A stretch of DNA of 5,437 nt from an uncultured Bacilli bacterium (GCA_947625395.1 CANQOD010000084.1:1-5437); one strand, 5' to 3'. Positions 1-5,437 are shown, numbered from the stretch's first letter. The notes: generated from the letters alone by a model not told the origin. Made by a program: numbers and translations.

Positions 1-64
1 TGAGCATTCTCTTTACATGTTTCGTTTCTTCTTTTTGATTCGTCGCTCTTTTATACTTGTTCAC
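1..64 (-). CDS. 5' end of an unidentified gene running off the left edge
   Basis: A minus-strand reading frame opens with GTG at 62-64 and stays open for 21 codons to the window edge. It reads MNKYKRATNQKEETKHVKRM and onward, a very lysine/arginine-rich N-terminus. A GAGGG Shine-Dalgarno (73-77) sits 8 bases before the GTG, and a perfect TATAAT lies at 89-94, giving a leader of about 18 bases. The codon immediately before the GTG is an in-frame stop, so the start cannot lie further upstream. An overlapping ATG at 66-68 gives only a five-codon peptide. The family cannot be told from 21 residues. The basic start could precede a membrane segment or a DNA-binding domain, but that is a guess. The call rests on the agreement of promoter, SD and open frame, not on homology. 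Confidence 0.42.
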   Translation of the reverse strand, partial: MNKYKRATNQKEETKHVKRML

Positions 65-88
65 TCATGACACCCTCATTCTGATGTC

Positions 89-115
89 ATTATATCCTTT
101 AAAACTACCCCCCCC
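89..115 (-). promoter_or_regulatory. Candidate promoter with G8 tract for the left-edge gene
   Basis: On the minus strand TATAAT (89-94) matches the -10 consensus exactly. At the usual 17-base spacing the -35 position (112-117) reads TCGGGG, which is not a sigma-A -35. The eight-G run (108-115) spans the -35 and the upstream part of the spacer. Transcription would start near 82, just ahead of the GAGGG Shine-Dalgarno. The good -10 and short leader support a real promoter. The missing -35 suggests a need for an activator, or that tract length matters. Confidence 0.45.
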
Positions 116-149
116 GATTTATTCTATTTCGGCATATCGTTTTTCCACC

Positions 150-176
150 AAAAAAAGAAACTAGACGCCCATCGTC
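150..176 (-). terminator. Weak terminator-like hairpin at the end of ucpA
   Basis: The last ucpA codons form GACG-ATGGG-CGTC (stem 164-167 with 173-176). The TAG stop follows, then TTTC and seven T's (150-156). The stem is only 4 bp and lies three bases before the T-rich stretch, so efficiency is doubtful. It is the only terminator-like structure between ucpA and the next gene start. Confidence 0.3.
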
Positions 177-949
177 ATCGTTTCCGGTAATGTACTTCCT
201 CCATCAATCACAATGCCTTGTGCAGTAATATAACTTGCTTCATCGCTTGCTAAAAAGGCTACTAATTCGCCTAATTCTTCAATTGTCCCAAGACGTTTCA
301 TTGGAATTGCCTGAGCAATTCCCTCTACAACACTTTCAGGATGACTCGGATTGGAAAGTTTTGCCATATTATCAACCATAGGAGTATGAATATAACCAGG
401 CATCACTGCATTCACGCGAATCCCATCATTGACAAGTTCAGCAGCAAGGCTTTTTGTAAATCCTAAAAGAGCAGCCTTTGTAGTAGCATAAGCAACTTCT
501 CCACTATCAGCAACCATAGGTCCTGTGACACTTGACAAATTTACAATAGCTGCACTTCTATTTTTCATATATGGTAGTGCTGCTTTTGTAACGTTCCATG
601 TTCCTTTAATATTAATGTCAAAATGTCTATCGCGAACCTCATCACTCATGTTTTCAAATGTTTCTAAATAGCAAATTCCAGCATTATTAATCACAATATC
701 AATATGGCCAAAATGCTTGGCAACTTCATCAATAATTTCCGTTACTTTTTCTTTTTCACGAATATCGACTTGATAACCAATCACTTCATTTTCTTCCGTT
801 TGTAAACGAGTCACTGTACTTTCTAGCGTATCACTATAGTCCAAAATAACAATCTTAGCTCCATATTTTAAGAAAACCTCCGCAATGCCAAGGCCATTTC
901 CCATCGCTCCACCTGTAATAATCGCAACTTTATTTTCTAGTTTTTTCAT
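161..949 (-). CDS. ucpA: UcpA-type short-chain dehydrogenase/reductase (SDR)
   Basis: A 262-residue classical SDR, the full length for the family, predicted cytosolic and NAD(P)(H)-dependent. In order: cofactor motif TGGAMGNG (12-19), acidic D37 ending the second strand (favouring NAD(H) over NADP(H)), NNAG (88-91), N113 in DINIKG, catalytic S140, Y154 and K158 (YATTK), and the PG motif at 184-185. The stretch DINIKGTWNVTKAALP and the C-terminus IDGGSTLPET closely resemble E. coli UcpA as I remember it, which sets this apart from FabG and other SDRs. The substrate of UcpA is not established; the E. coli protein has been linked to furfural tolerance. The ATG at 947-949 is preceded by GAAAGGATAGGA. 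The gene lies 43 bases after dnaI on the same strand and has its own extended -10, so it may be read both from that and by read-through. The family is sure; the exact orthologue is likely. Confidence 0.92.
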   Translation of the reverse strand: MKKLENKVAIITGGAMGNGLGIAEVFLKYGAKIVILDYSDTLESTVTRLQTEENEVIGYQVDIREKEKVTEIIDEVAKHFGHIDIVINNAGICYLETFENMSDEVRDRHFDINIKGTWNVTKAALPYMKNRSAAIVNLSSVTGPMVADSGEVAYATTKAALLGFTKSLAAELVNDGIRVNAVMPGYIHTPMVDNMAKLSNPSHPESVVEGIAQAIPMKRLGTIEELGELVAFLASDEASYITAQGIVIDGGSTLPETMTMGV

Positions 950-977
950 TCTATCCTATCCTTTCTTCTTTATTTTT

Positions 978-986
978 AGTATACCA
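978..986 (-). promoter_or_regulatory. Extended -10 promoter element for ucpA
   Basis: TGGTATACT on the minus strand combines a TGn extension (984-986) with TATACT (978-983; five of six to consensus). It lies just after the dnaI stop codon (993-995) and 28 bases before the ucpA ATG. The -35 position falls inside the dnaI 3' end and matches poorly (GAGATG), so the element would depend on the TGn extension. It would allow ucpA expression independent of the genes upstream. Confidence 0.5.
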
Positions 987-992
987 TATCTT

Positions 993-1904
993 TTAATTTT
1001 CATCTCTTCGATTTTTACTATTCAATTGCATAACCGTACTCAGTTGTTTAATACGTTCAATAATTCTCTTGGCTTTGACTTTTTCTGTCATATTTCCAGT
1101 ATTGCTCAACAATTGTTCCACTTCTTCTAAAGAAAAATTGGAAGTGAAAAAAGTGGGCAAATCTTCTTCCATCCGGTATTGTAATATAGGTCCCAATACT
1201 TCATCTCTTGCCCAAGTCGTATTGTTTTCTGCCCCTAAATCATCTAACAAAAGAAGCGGTGCCTTTTTTACAGTTTCATATTTTTCCTCATAAGTATCAT
1301 GAAATGATGATTTTAAATCCCTAAGGAGTTCCGGATAGTACACCATACAGGAAGCAATATCTTTTTTTGCAAGCTCATTAAAAAGTGCAGCAATCATATA
1401 CGTTTTTCCGCTTCCAAAAGAACCACATAAATAGAGTCCTTTCACTTTTTTGCCTGCTAGATAATCTTCCATAAAACTACGAAAATATTGGACAATAGGA
1501 AGCCTTGCTTTGGAATCCTTATAAAGCTCTTTGAAAGAGGCATTTGCGATTTCTTTTGGGATTTGGAAATAAGATATTTTTTTCTGATATGCTTTTTTTT
1601 CTTCTTCCTTTTCTTTTTTTGCGCACATTTGATAGGAAAACAAAATCCGATTTTTTTCTTTCTTGGGTGTATAGACATGCCCAGGAATTTGATTTTGACA
1701 TTGACTCAATCCCTTACAATGATGACAATTTTGATGTTCCTTAGCAGCTTCTTCTAAAAGGGATGTATATTTCATTAATAAGGCTTCTTCCATATCTAAC
1801 GAATCAACATAATCCTTAAATGTCCCCTCGTGATAGGCATTCATATAACTTCGTTCTAATGCCATTTGATTTTCTTTTTGCATATATTCCTTTACTGTTT
1901 TCAT
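993..1904 (-). CDS. dnaI: Primosomal protein DnaI (replicative helicase loader)
   Basis: An AAA+ ATPase that in Bacillus loads the hexameric helicase DnaC onto DNA with DnaB and DnaD, at oriC and at restarted forks. Numbering from the ATG at 1902-1904 (303 residues): helical N-terminal helicase-binding region, then a zinc site with C60-x2-C63, H76 and C94, then a lysine/glutamate-rich linker (about 95-107). The ATPase domain has Walker A GSFGSGKT (161-168), Walker B LLLLDDLGAE (217-226), a sensor-1 SNFS (255-258) and C-terminal arginines R280/R284 as arginine-finger candidates. LLLDDLGAE, WARDEV and LPTFFTSNFS match Bacillus DnaI, which distinguishes it from DnaC or IstB relatives. An upstream ATG (1920-1922) would add six residues, but it has no Shine-Dalgarno and sits about where the -10 at 1927-1932 would start transcription. 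The chosen ATG has AAGAGATGA ahead of it. dnaI usually follows dnaB; here it follows comEC by a short gap. Confidence 0.93.
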   Translation of the reverse strand: MKTVKEYMQKENQMALERSYMNAYHEGTFKDYVDSLDMEEALLMKYTSLLEEAAKEHQNCHHCKGLSQCQNQIPGHVYTPKKEKNRILFSYQMCAKKEKEEEKKAYQKKISYFQIPKEIANASFKELYKDSKARLPIVQYFRSFMEDYLAGKKVKGLYLCGSFGSGKTYMIAALFNELAKKDIASCMVYYPELLRDLKSSFHDTYEEKYETVKKAPLLLLDDLGAENNTTWARDEVLGPILQYRMEEDLPTFFTSNFSLEEVEQLLSNTGNMTEKVKAKRIIERIKQLSTVMQLNSKNRRDEN

Positions 1905-1926
1905 CAAATCATCTCTTTTCATTTTT

Positions 1927-1954
1927 ATTGTACCATGTCTTTGAAGAAAATCAA
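1927..1954 (-). promoter_or_regulatory. Candidate promoter for dnaI overlapping the comEC stop
   Basis: On the minus strand TTGATT (1949-1954, -35, four of six) is followed after 16 bases by TACAAT (1927-1932, -10, five of six), with a TGG extension at 1933-1935. The -35 overlaps the comEC TGA stop (1951-1953). Predicted transcription start is near 1920, giving a leader of about 16 bases before the ATG at 1904. dnaI could thus be expressed outside competence. Confidence 0.5.
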
Positions 1955-1966
1955 ATTGATGTCTTC
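1943..1966 (-). repeat. Imperfect inverted repeat across the comEC/dnaI junction
   Basis: GAAGA (1943-1947) pairs with TCTTC (1962-1966), and ATCAA (1950-1954) pairs with TTGAT (1956-1960). The arms are separated by small internal mismatches and a one-base centre. It covers the comEC stop and the putative dnaI -35. It lacks a clean loop and a T-run directly after the stem, so it fits an operator-like dyad better than a terminator. It may be chance in AT-rich DNA. Confidence 0.3.
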
Positions 1967-4011
1967 ACATTCAGTGAGGGAAATGTAATTTCAACACTAC
2001 CTACTTGACTTGTAATGTATGTCTTGATTTTCTTTTGTTTTAATTTTTTGATTGTTTCCTGATGGGGATGTTGATACCGATTCCCGCTTCCTGCAGATAT
2101 AAGCGCAATTTGAATCTCTTGTGTTAAAAGAAAATCACTTGTACTTGTTCGGCTTCCGTGGTGTCCAACTTTCAGTAAAGTCAAAGAAGGAAAATCATAT
2201 TCCTCTAATAATTTTTCTTCTACTTTTTGAGAAGCATCTCCTAGAAAAAGCATCGTTTGCCCTCGATTCGTAACAAAGTAGACCGCACTACTATCATTTT
2301 CATTTTCCCATGACTGATTTATTTCTAAAAATTGAAAATGACCAACGGTAAAAGAGGTGCCTGACCGCACTCTTTGAAATGGAATCTTCTTTTGTTTGGC
2401 CAAGGCTTTTATTTGCTGTTCTGCTTTTGAAAGATGCCCTAAATTTGTTCGGATAGAAGTCACTGAAAAATGATTTATGAAATCCATTAAATTCCCAGCG
2501 TGGTCAATATCACCATGCGAAAGTACCACAGAAACTTGATGAATTCCTCTTGCTTTTAGCTCTTGTATTAAAAAAGATGCATCTTGTTCTTCCATTTCCT
2601 TTCCCTCAATGCCACCAACATCCACTAAAAGTGCCTTTCCTTTGGATTCAAACAGAAAACAATCTCCTTGTCCAACATCGAGCATTGTCAAACGGTCGCT
2701 TTTTAATAATGGCAAGAAAAAATGAATACCTAGAAGAAGCCCATAGAGATAAATAGCTCTTTTTTTGCTTAAACACAGAAGAAATAAAAGAAAGAGGAAA
2801 AGATAATAAGGAAGAGGAAGTTTAGGAAAGATGAGTAGTGGGCTTATTTGTGCGCAAAAGGCACTACTTTGTTCTAAGAATTTGAGGAAAACAAGATAGA
2901 TAGGCTCTAAAAATGGCAAGAAAAAAACAAGAAACGAACAAGGAAAAACAATGGTACTGACAAAAGGAATATAAAATAGATTATAAATCATGCTGAATGG
3001 ATTCACCTGATATTGAAAATAAAGCGTAATCGGAAGCGAGAGAAAAAAACTAAAGACAGAAGTTTTAAAAAGAACAATGATTTTTTTCTGTCCAGTTAAT
3101 TTTTTCTGATATAAAATTAGAAAAGATGCAATAGAAAATGAATATAAAAAAGACACATTTTCTAATAAAAAAGGATTCCAAAGCAAAAACAAAGCAAGTA
3201 AAAAAAGAAGAATTTGGTAAGGAGCAACATGAAAGTCATACACCTGATTTCCTTTGAAACAAAAGAAAAATAAACTAGCTCGAAGAATTGATGGACTTGC
3301 TTGAACAAGAGAACAATAACCAAATAAAAACACAAGAGAACCATAGAAGCTTCTTTTTTCTGCATGCCATATTTTCTTGAAGAAAGTATACAGTCCACCG
3401 ACCAAAAAAGAAATATGCATACCCGAAAGCGCAAACAAATGAGAGATACCAATCGTTTGATAATTTCGCTTACTCTCTTTAGAAAGTTCTGTTTGATTTC
3501 CTAATAGAAAAGTCTTTAAATAAGCACTTGTTTGATAATGATTTTCTATTTTTAAGTAAATTTTTTCTTTGAGTCGCTCCCAAAAGTTCGTCTGTTTTCC
3601 TTTTTGAAACGCTGCAACACTAACACGATAATAGAGATTTTTCCGTGCCATTCGTGTTTGATAAGATGATAAGAAAAACGATGATGTTTTATCTTGAATT
3701 CTTTGAACTTTTCCTTGAAAAAGAAGAAGACTCCCTACCGTAATTTGTTGTAACCGCTTTTCTTTTTTACGAGAGTCACAGGCAATGACCAATTGAAAAG
3801 GAATTTTTCCCTTTACTTCTAAGAAAACAGAATCCTTTTGTATCTGTTTAGAAACAACAGTTCCTTGGAAAACATCTTCATCGTGAATCACTGGAATAAC
3901 ATTCTTGCGGCAATAGGAGAAAAGAACGTAGAAAAAAGCAATGATGAGCAAGGACCCATAGAAAAAATTAGAGAGTAATATTTTCCGCAATAGAAGCGAA
4001 AAGTGCTTCAC
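1951..4011 (-). CDS. comEC: ComEC/Rec2 competence DNA-uptake channel
   Basis: The polytopic membrane protein that carries single-stranded DNA across the cytoplasmic membrane in transformation. Numbering from the GTG at 4009-4011 (686 residues): N-terminal hydrophobic segment (18-33), OB-like extracellular region (about 46-129), then the Competence domain with FLLGNQTELS, FALSGMHISF (about 168-203), SPSILRASLFF and many hydrophobic helices to about 436. The C-terminal metallo-beta-lactamase-like domain has LDVGQGD (444-450), HGDIDH (H499, D501, D503, H504), NDSS (572-575), LGDAS (D592), GHHGS (H617, H618) and a final HPH (648-650). The metal ligands look intact, consistent with the proposed nuclease that degrades one strand. 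Length suits a Gram-positive ComEC. A TTG at 4012-4014 is possible, but GAGGG would then be only 2 bases away, against 5 for the GTG. The gene starts inside comEA (44-base overlap), implying translational coupling. comEB is absent. Confidence 0.95.
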   Translation of the reverse strand: MKHFSLLLRKILLSNFFYGSLLIIAFFYVLFSYCRKNVIPVIHDEDVFQGTVVSKQIQKDSVFLEVKGKIPFQLVIACDSRKKEKRLQQITVGSLLLFQGKVQRIQDKTSSFFLSSYQTRMARKNLYYRVSVAAFQKGKQTNFWERLKEKIYLKIENHYQTSAYLKTFLLGNQTELSKESKRNYQTIGISHLFALSGMHISFLVGGLYTFFKKIWHAEKRSFYGSLVFLFGYCSLVQASPSILRASLFFFCFKGNQVYDFHVAPYQILLFLLALFLLWNPFLLENVSFLYSFSIASFLILYQKKLTGQKKIIVLFKTSVFSFFLSLPITLYFQYQVNPFSMIYNLFYIPFVSTIVFPCSFLVFFLPFLEPIYLVFLKFLEQSSAFCAQISPLLIFPKLPLPYYLFLFLLFLLCLSKKRAIYLYGLLLGIHFFLPLLKSDRLTMLDVGQGDCFLFESKGKALLVDVGGIEGKEMEEQDASFLIQELKARGIHQVSVVLSHGDIDHAGNLMDFINHFSVTSIRTNLGHLSKAEQQIKALAKQKKIPFQRVRSGTSFTVGHFQFLEINQSWENENDSSAVYFVTNRGQTMLFLGDASQKVEEKLLEEYDFPSLTLLKVGHHGSRTSTSDFLLTQEIQIALISAGSGNRYQHPHQETIKKLKQKKIKTYITSQVGSVEITFPSLNVKTSI

Positions 4012-4651
4012 CAATGCCCTCTACTTCCTTTAACTCTTCAATCGTTTGAAAGCCACCATGAGCATTTCGATAAGCAAGGATAGCATCAGCTTTCGCATCA
4101 CCAATCCCTGAAAGTGTCATCAGCTCTTCTTTAGTCGCTTGGTTCAAAGATACTTTTGTTTTCTCTTCTTTGGGTGTTTCTTCTCCAATACAAGCATCAT
4201 TCTGTAGGTCGCCAAGTCCTTGTTGACATTGTTCAATTACTTGTGCTTCTTCCTCTTTTGTCGCTTTAAAATTTTGTACTTCTTCTTGTGTATAGATGAT
4301 AATCACCATCTCATCAAAAACTTTCTTACTGAGATTAATGACCGTTGTATCTGCATCTTGACGCAACTCTCCTGCTTGATGAATGACATCAATCACACGG
4401 TTTCCCTCTTCCATGCGATAAATACCAGGTTGATTCACAGCGCCTTTAATATCGACCTGTACAAAACGAACTTCTTCTTGCACTGCAACTTCTGTTTCCT
4501 TTTGAGATTCTTTTTTCTTTAATAAAATTGGCTTTTCTTCTTTTTGCTGAACGAACGATGTACGATAGACGAAAAAACTGCCCAAGCCAAGAATGATTGT
4601 TACCAAAACAGCGAGGAATATTTGCTTGCGATGACGATAAGTAAAGGTCAA
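3968..4651 (-). CDS. comEA: ComEA competence DNA receptor
   Basis: A membrane-anchored protein that binds double-stranded DNA outside the membrane and passes it to ComEC. The 227 residues hold a short basic N-terminus, one membrane segment (about 11-28), a charged Lys/Glu stretch (36-62), a SLBB-like domain (about 64-121; VDIKGAVNQPGIY, GNRVIDVIHQAGE), a linker with C142 and C154, and two helix-hairpin-helix motifs (about 168-227; LNQATKEELMTLSGIGDAKA and EELKEVEGIGEALA-like). The double HhH is the DNA-binding part. The start is TTG (4649-4651): there is no ATG before the membrane segment, and a near-perfect Shine-Dalgarno (4657-4666) sits at suitable spacing. It is the first gene of a comEA-comEC unit, with its own promoter candidate. 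No ComK box or CIN box was evident. In Firmicutes comEB often lies between comEA and comEC; here there is no room for it. Confidence 0.95.
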   Translation of the reverse strand: MTFTYRHRKQIFLAVLVTIILGLGSFFVYRTSFVQQKEEKPILLKKKESQKETEVAVQEEVRFVQVDIKGAVNQPGIYRMEEGNRVIDVIHQAGELRQDADTTVINLSKKVFDEMVIIIYTQEEVQNFKATKEEEAQVIEQCQQGLGDLQNDACIGEETPKEEKTKVSLNQATKEELMTLSGIGDAKADAILAYRNAHGGFQTIEELKEVEGIGEALFASIAENITL

Positions 4652-4656
4652 TTTGA

Positions 4657-4666
4657 ATCACCTCCT
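4657..4666 (-). promoter_or_regulatory. Near-perfect Shine-Dalgarno deciding the comEA TTG start
   Basis: AGGAGGTGAT on the minus strand complements the 3' end of 16S rRNA over ten bases. AGGAGG ends 9 bases before the TTG at 4649-4651. It fixes the non-ATG start of comEA and is by far the strongest SD in the window, perhaps offsetting the weak start codon. Confidence 0.8.
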
Positions 4667-4747
4667 ACTTATATCTTAGAATTTTTGTGCTCCTTTTCTT
4701 TCAAAACAAATGCAAATTTTTAAATCTTTTCCGAATTTTTTAATGTG

Positions 4748-4776
4748 ATTATCATCGTTTATCTTTTAGAATACAA
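4748..4776 (-). promoter_or_regulatory. Candidate promoter for comEA-comEC
   Basis: On the minus strand TTGTAT (4771-4776) and GATAAT (4748-4753, five of six to TATAAT) are separated by exactly 17 bases. Transcription would start near 4741, giving an AT-rich leader of about 90 bases before the TTG. In that leader I see neither a convincing terminator or riboswitch nor a clear ComK (AAAA-N5-TTTT pairs) or CIN-box site. Confidence 0.5.
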
Positions 4777-4804
4777 CCTTTTTGTAGTTTAAAGAAAGAC
4801 ATAT

Positions 4805-4825
4805 AAAAAGAACCTTAGTGGTCCT
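4805..4825 (-). terminator. Short terminator hairpin at the end of the 168-residue protein gene
   Basis: On the minus strand AGGACC (4820-4825) pairs with GGTTCT (4809-4814), a 6-bp stem with one G-T pair. The loop ACTAA contains the TAA stop codon, and T's follow immediately (4805-4808, plus the T ending the stem). It is short, but well placed to separate this gene from comEA. Confidence 0.42.
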
Positions 4826-5321
4826 GGTCAATCCTATTTAATAGGGTTATTTTAAACTTATCATCATCAATGGATTTTCTTGAGTCACTTAGCTTCGATA
4901 AAAGATATTCTTTTGGTTCAATGCTGAATAGTGTGATGGTATCTCCTTCAATCTTAAATACAAATTTGCATTTACCATTTATTTTTTCAAAAAACTTGTC
5001 TGTTGGAAGGTCTATTTCATATACATCTCCATTGCGCACAGCATCCTTTAGCTTGCCAGTCTGTAAATTTGGTAGATGTGTGAACGCCAATTCTTTATAG
5101 GCTTTCATATTATACTTTTTTAAACCACGTTCTAGTTCTCTAAACTCTTTTTCATCAGCATATTCTATGGTCATCATATGAATGGTATTATCAAACACAA
5201 GATGTTTGCCATCATGATATACAGATGTGTAATTTTCTTTTTGAGTTGAAGATGTAATAATTGCTCTATCTCCTGGATGAAACACCAACATTGTTACTCC
5301 GTCTTTTTCTGCTACTTGCAT
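4815..5321 (-). CDS. Unrecognised 168-residue soluble protein
   Basis: I do not recognise this family. The ATG at 5319-5321 is chosen because AGAGGTGA (5330-5337) lies about 8 bases upstream. A GTG at 5331-5333 would add four residues, but it is part of that Shine-Dalgarno and only a few bases from the predicted transcription start. The protein is charged (many K, D, E), with no signal peptide or membrane segment, and one cysteine (C118). Visible parts: a strand-rich start (VTMLVFHPGDRAIITSS, 9-25), a HDGKHLVFDN turn (36-45), a helical basic/acidic stretch (56-78), a second strand-rich half (VYEIDLP, CKFVFKIEGDTITLFSIEP, to about 136), and a C-terminal helix-like tail with an aspartate cluster. 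The two strand-rich halves around a helix hint at a small alpha/beta fold. It has its own promoter and a probable terminator, so it is likely expressed alone. No link to competence can be shown. Normal codon use and a good SD make it a likely real gene. Confidence 0.75.
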   Translation of the reverse strand: MQVAEKDGVTMLVFHPGDRAIITSSTQKENYTSVYHDGKHLVFDNTIHMMTIEYADEKEFRELERGLKKYNMKAYKELAFTHLPNLQTGKLKDAVRNGDVYEIDLPTDKFFEKINGKCKFVFKIEGDTITLFSIEPKEYLLSKLSDSRKSIDDDKFKITLLNRIDQDH

Positions 5322-5344
5322 CACGATTTTCACCTCTTAACAAA

Positions 5345-5353
5345 AGTATAACA
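5345..5353 (-). promoter_or_regulatory. Extended -10 promoter of the 168-residue protein gene
   Basis: TGTTATACT on the minus strand: TGT extension (5351-5353) and TATACT (5345-5350, five of six). No clear -35 lies 16-18 bases upstream. Predicted start is near 5338, one or two bases before the Shine-Dalgarno, giving a leader of about 17 bases. This supports the ATG at 5321 over the GTG at 5333. Confidence 0.5.
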
Positions 5354-5354
5354 T

Positions 5355-5373
5355 AAAAAGGCATCACCAGCCT
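5355..5373 (-). terminator. Possible weak terminator for transcription entering from the right
   Basis: On the minus strand AGGC (5370-5373) and GCCT (5359-5362) form a 4-bp stem around a 7-base loop, followed by T's (5355-5359). The stem is short. If real, it ends a transcript from a gene beyond the right edge just before the promoter at 5345-5353. The rest of 5374-5437 is AT-rich, with no supported gene. Confidence 0.22.
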
Positions 5374-5437
5374 ATTATTATCAGCTTTGATATCCTCACA
5401 AAACAAATTTCATAAACTAAAAAGAACACAGTAAGTG

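Noticed and set aside
118..136. CCGA...TCGG symmetry downstream of ucpA considered as a second terminator
   Set aside because: The stem is only 4 bp around an 11-base loop and, on the minus strand, is followed by G's rather than T's.
885..1130. Plus-strand open frame rich in F, I and S
   Set aside because: It is antisense to the ends of ucpA and dnaI, has no Shine-Dalgarno, and its hydrophobic look comes from reverse reading of lysine-rich coding sequence.
1457..1757. Several overlapping open frames on both strands in the middle of dnaI
   Set aside because: They are shadows of the A/T-rich lysine linker of dnaI, with low-complexity K or F runs and no ribosome site.
3162..3452. Minus-strand 96-residue hydrophobic frame inside comEC
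   Set aside because: It is an alternative frame of the membrane-helix part of comEC; the comEC frame is intact with recognisable motifs throughout.
4220..4522. Plus-strand 100-residue frame with F/L/C-rich sequence
   Set aside because: It is antisense to comEA, without ribosome site or domain.
4680..4740. AAAA/TTTT-rich stretch upstream of comEA considered as a ComK box
   Set aside because: No clean pair of AAAA-N5-TTTT half-sites with proper spacing was found; such patterns are frequent by chance in AT-rich DNA.
4830..4848. Inverted repeat AATCCTATT / AATAGGGTT near the 3' end of the 168-residue protein gene
   Set aside because: It lies within the coding sequence, has almost no loop and no T-run after it, so it is neither a terminator nor a supported regulatory site.
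5364..5437. Minus-strand frame open from the right edge to a TGA at 5364-5366, with hydrophobic residues
   Set aside because: Only about 24 codons are visible with no recognisable motif. It could be the tail of a gene beyond the edge, but chance open frames of this length are common.

Overview
The window is AT-rich, with short intergenic gaps, strong Shine-Dalgarno (SD) sites and a Firmicutes-type DnaI helicase loader together with Gram-positive ComEA and ComEC. This points to a low-GC Bacillota chromosome. A lineage such as Erysipelotrichia or another Bacilli relative is only a guess. UGA is read as stop, so it is not a Mycoplasma-type code. I could not run any search, so all identifications come from reading motifs.

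Every supported gene lies on the minus strand, so transcription runs right to left. From the right: (i) positions 5334-5437 are a short upstream region with an extended -10 promoter and a weak terminator-like hairpin; (ii) 4815-5321 encodes a 168-residue soluble protein I do not recognise, ending in a small hairpin plus T-run; (iii) 4652-4814 is a leader with a good promoter candidate and a near-perfect SD; (iv) 3968-4651 is comEA (membrane-anchored DNA receptor, TTG start); (v) 1951-4011 is comEC (DNA-uptake channel with C-terminal nuclease-like domain), whose start lies inside comEA; (vi) 993-1904 is dnaI (replicative helicase loader); (vii) 161-949 is a UcpA-type short-chain dehydrogenase; (viii) at the left edge, a probable gene start (GTG at 62-64) runs out of the window, with its own TATAAT box and a run of eight G's just upstream.

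comEA and comEC together move one strand of environmental DNA across the cytoplasmic membrane. comEB, often found between them, is absent. dnaI follows comEC after a very short gap and may be co-transcribed with it, though each of dnaI and ucpA also has an extended -10 element tucked against or into the end of the preceding gene. ucpA has no obvious functional link to competence. No stretch longer than about 165 bases lacks a gene. I see no RNA gene, CRISPR array, insertion sequence or phage module. The window reads mostly as ordinary chromosome. The points most worth a second look are the comEC-dnaI adjacency, the G8 tract at a promoter and the unrecognised 168-residue protein.
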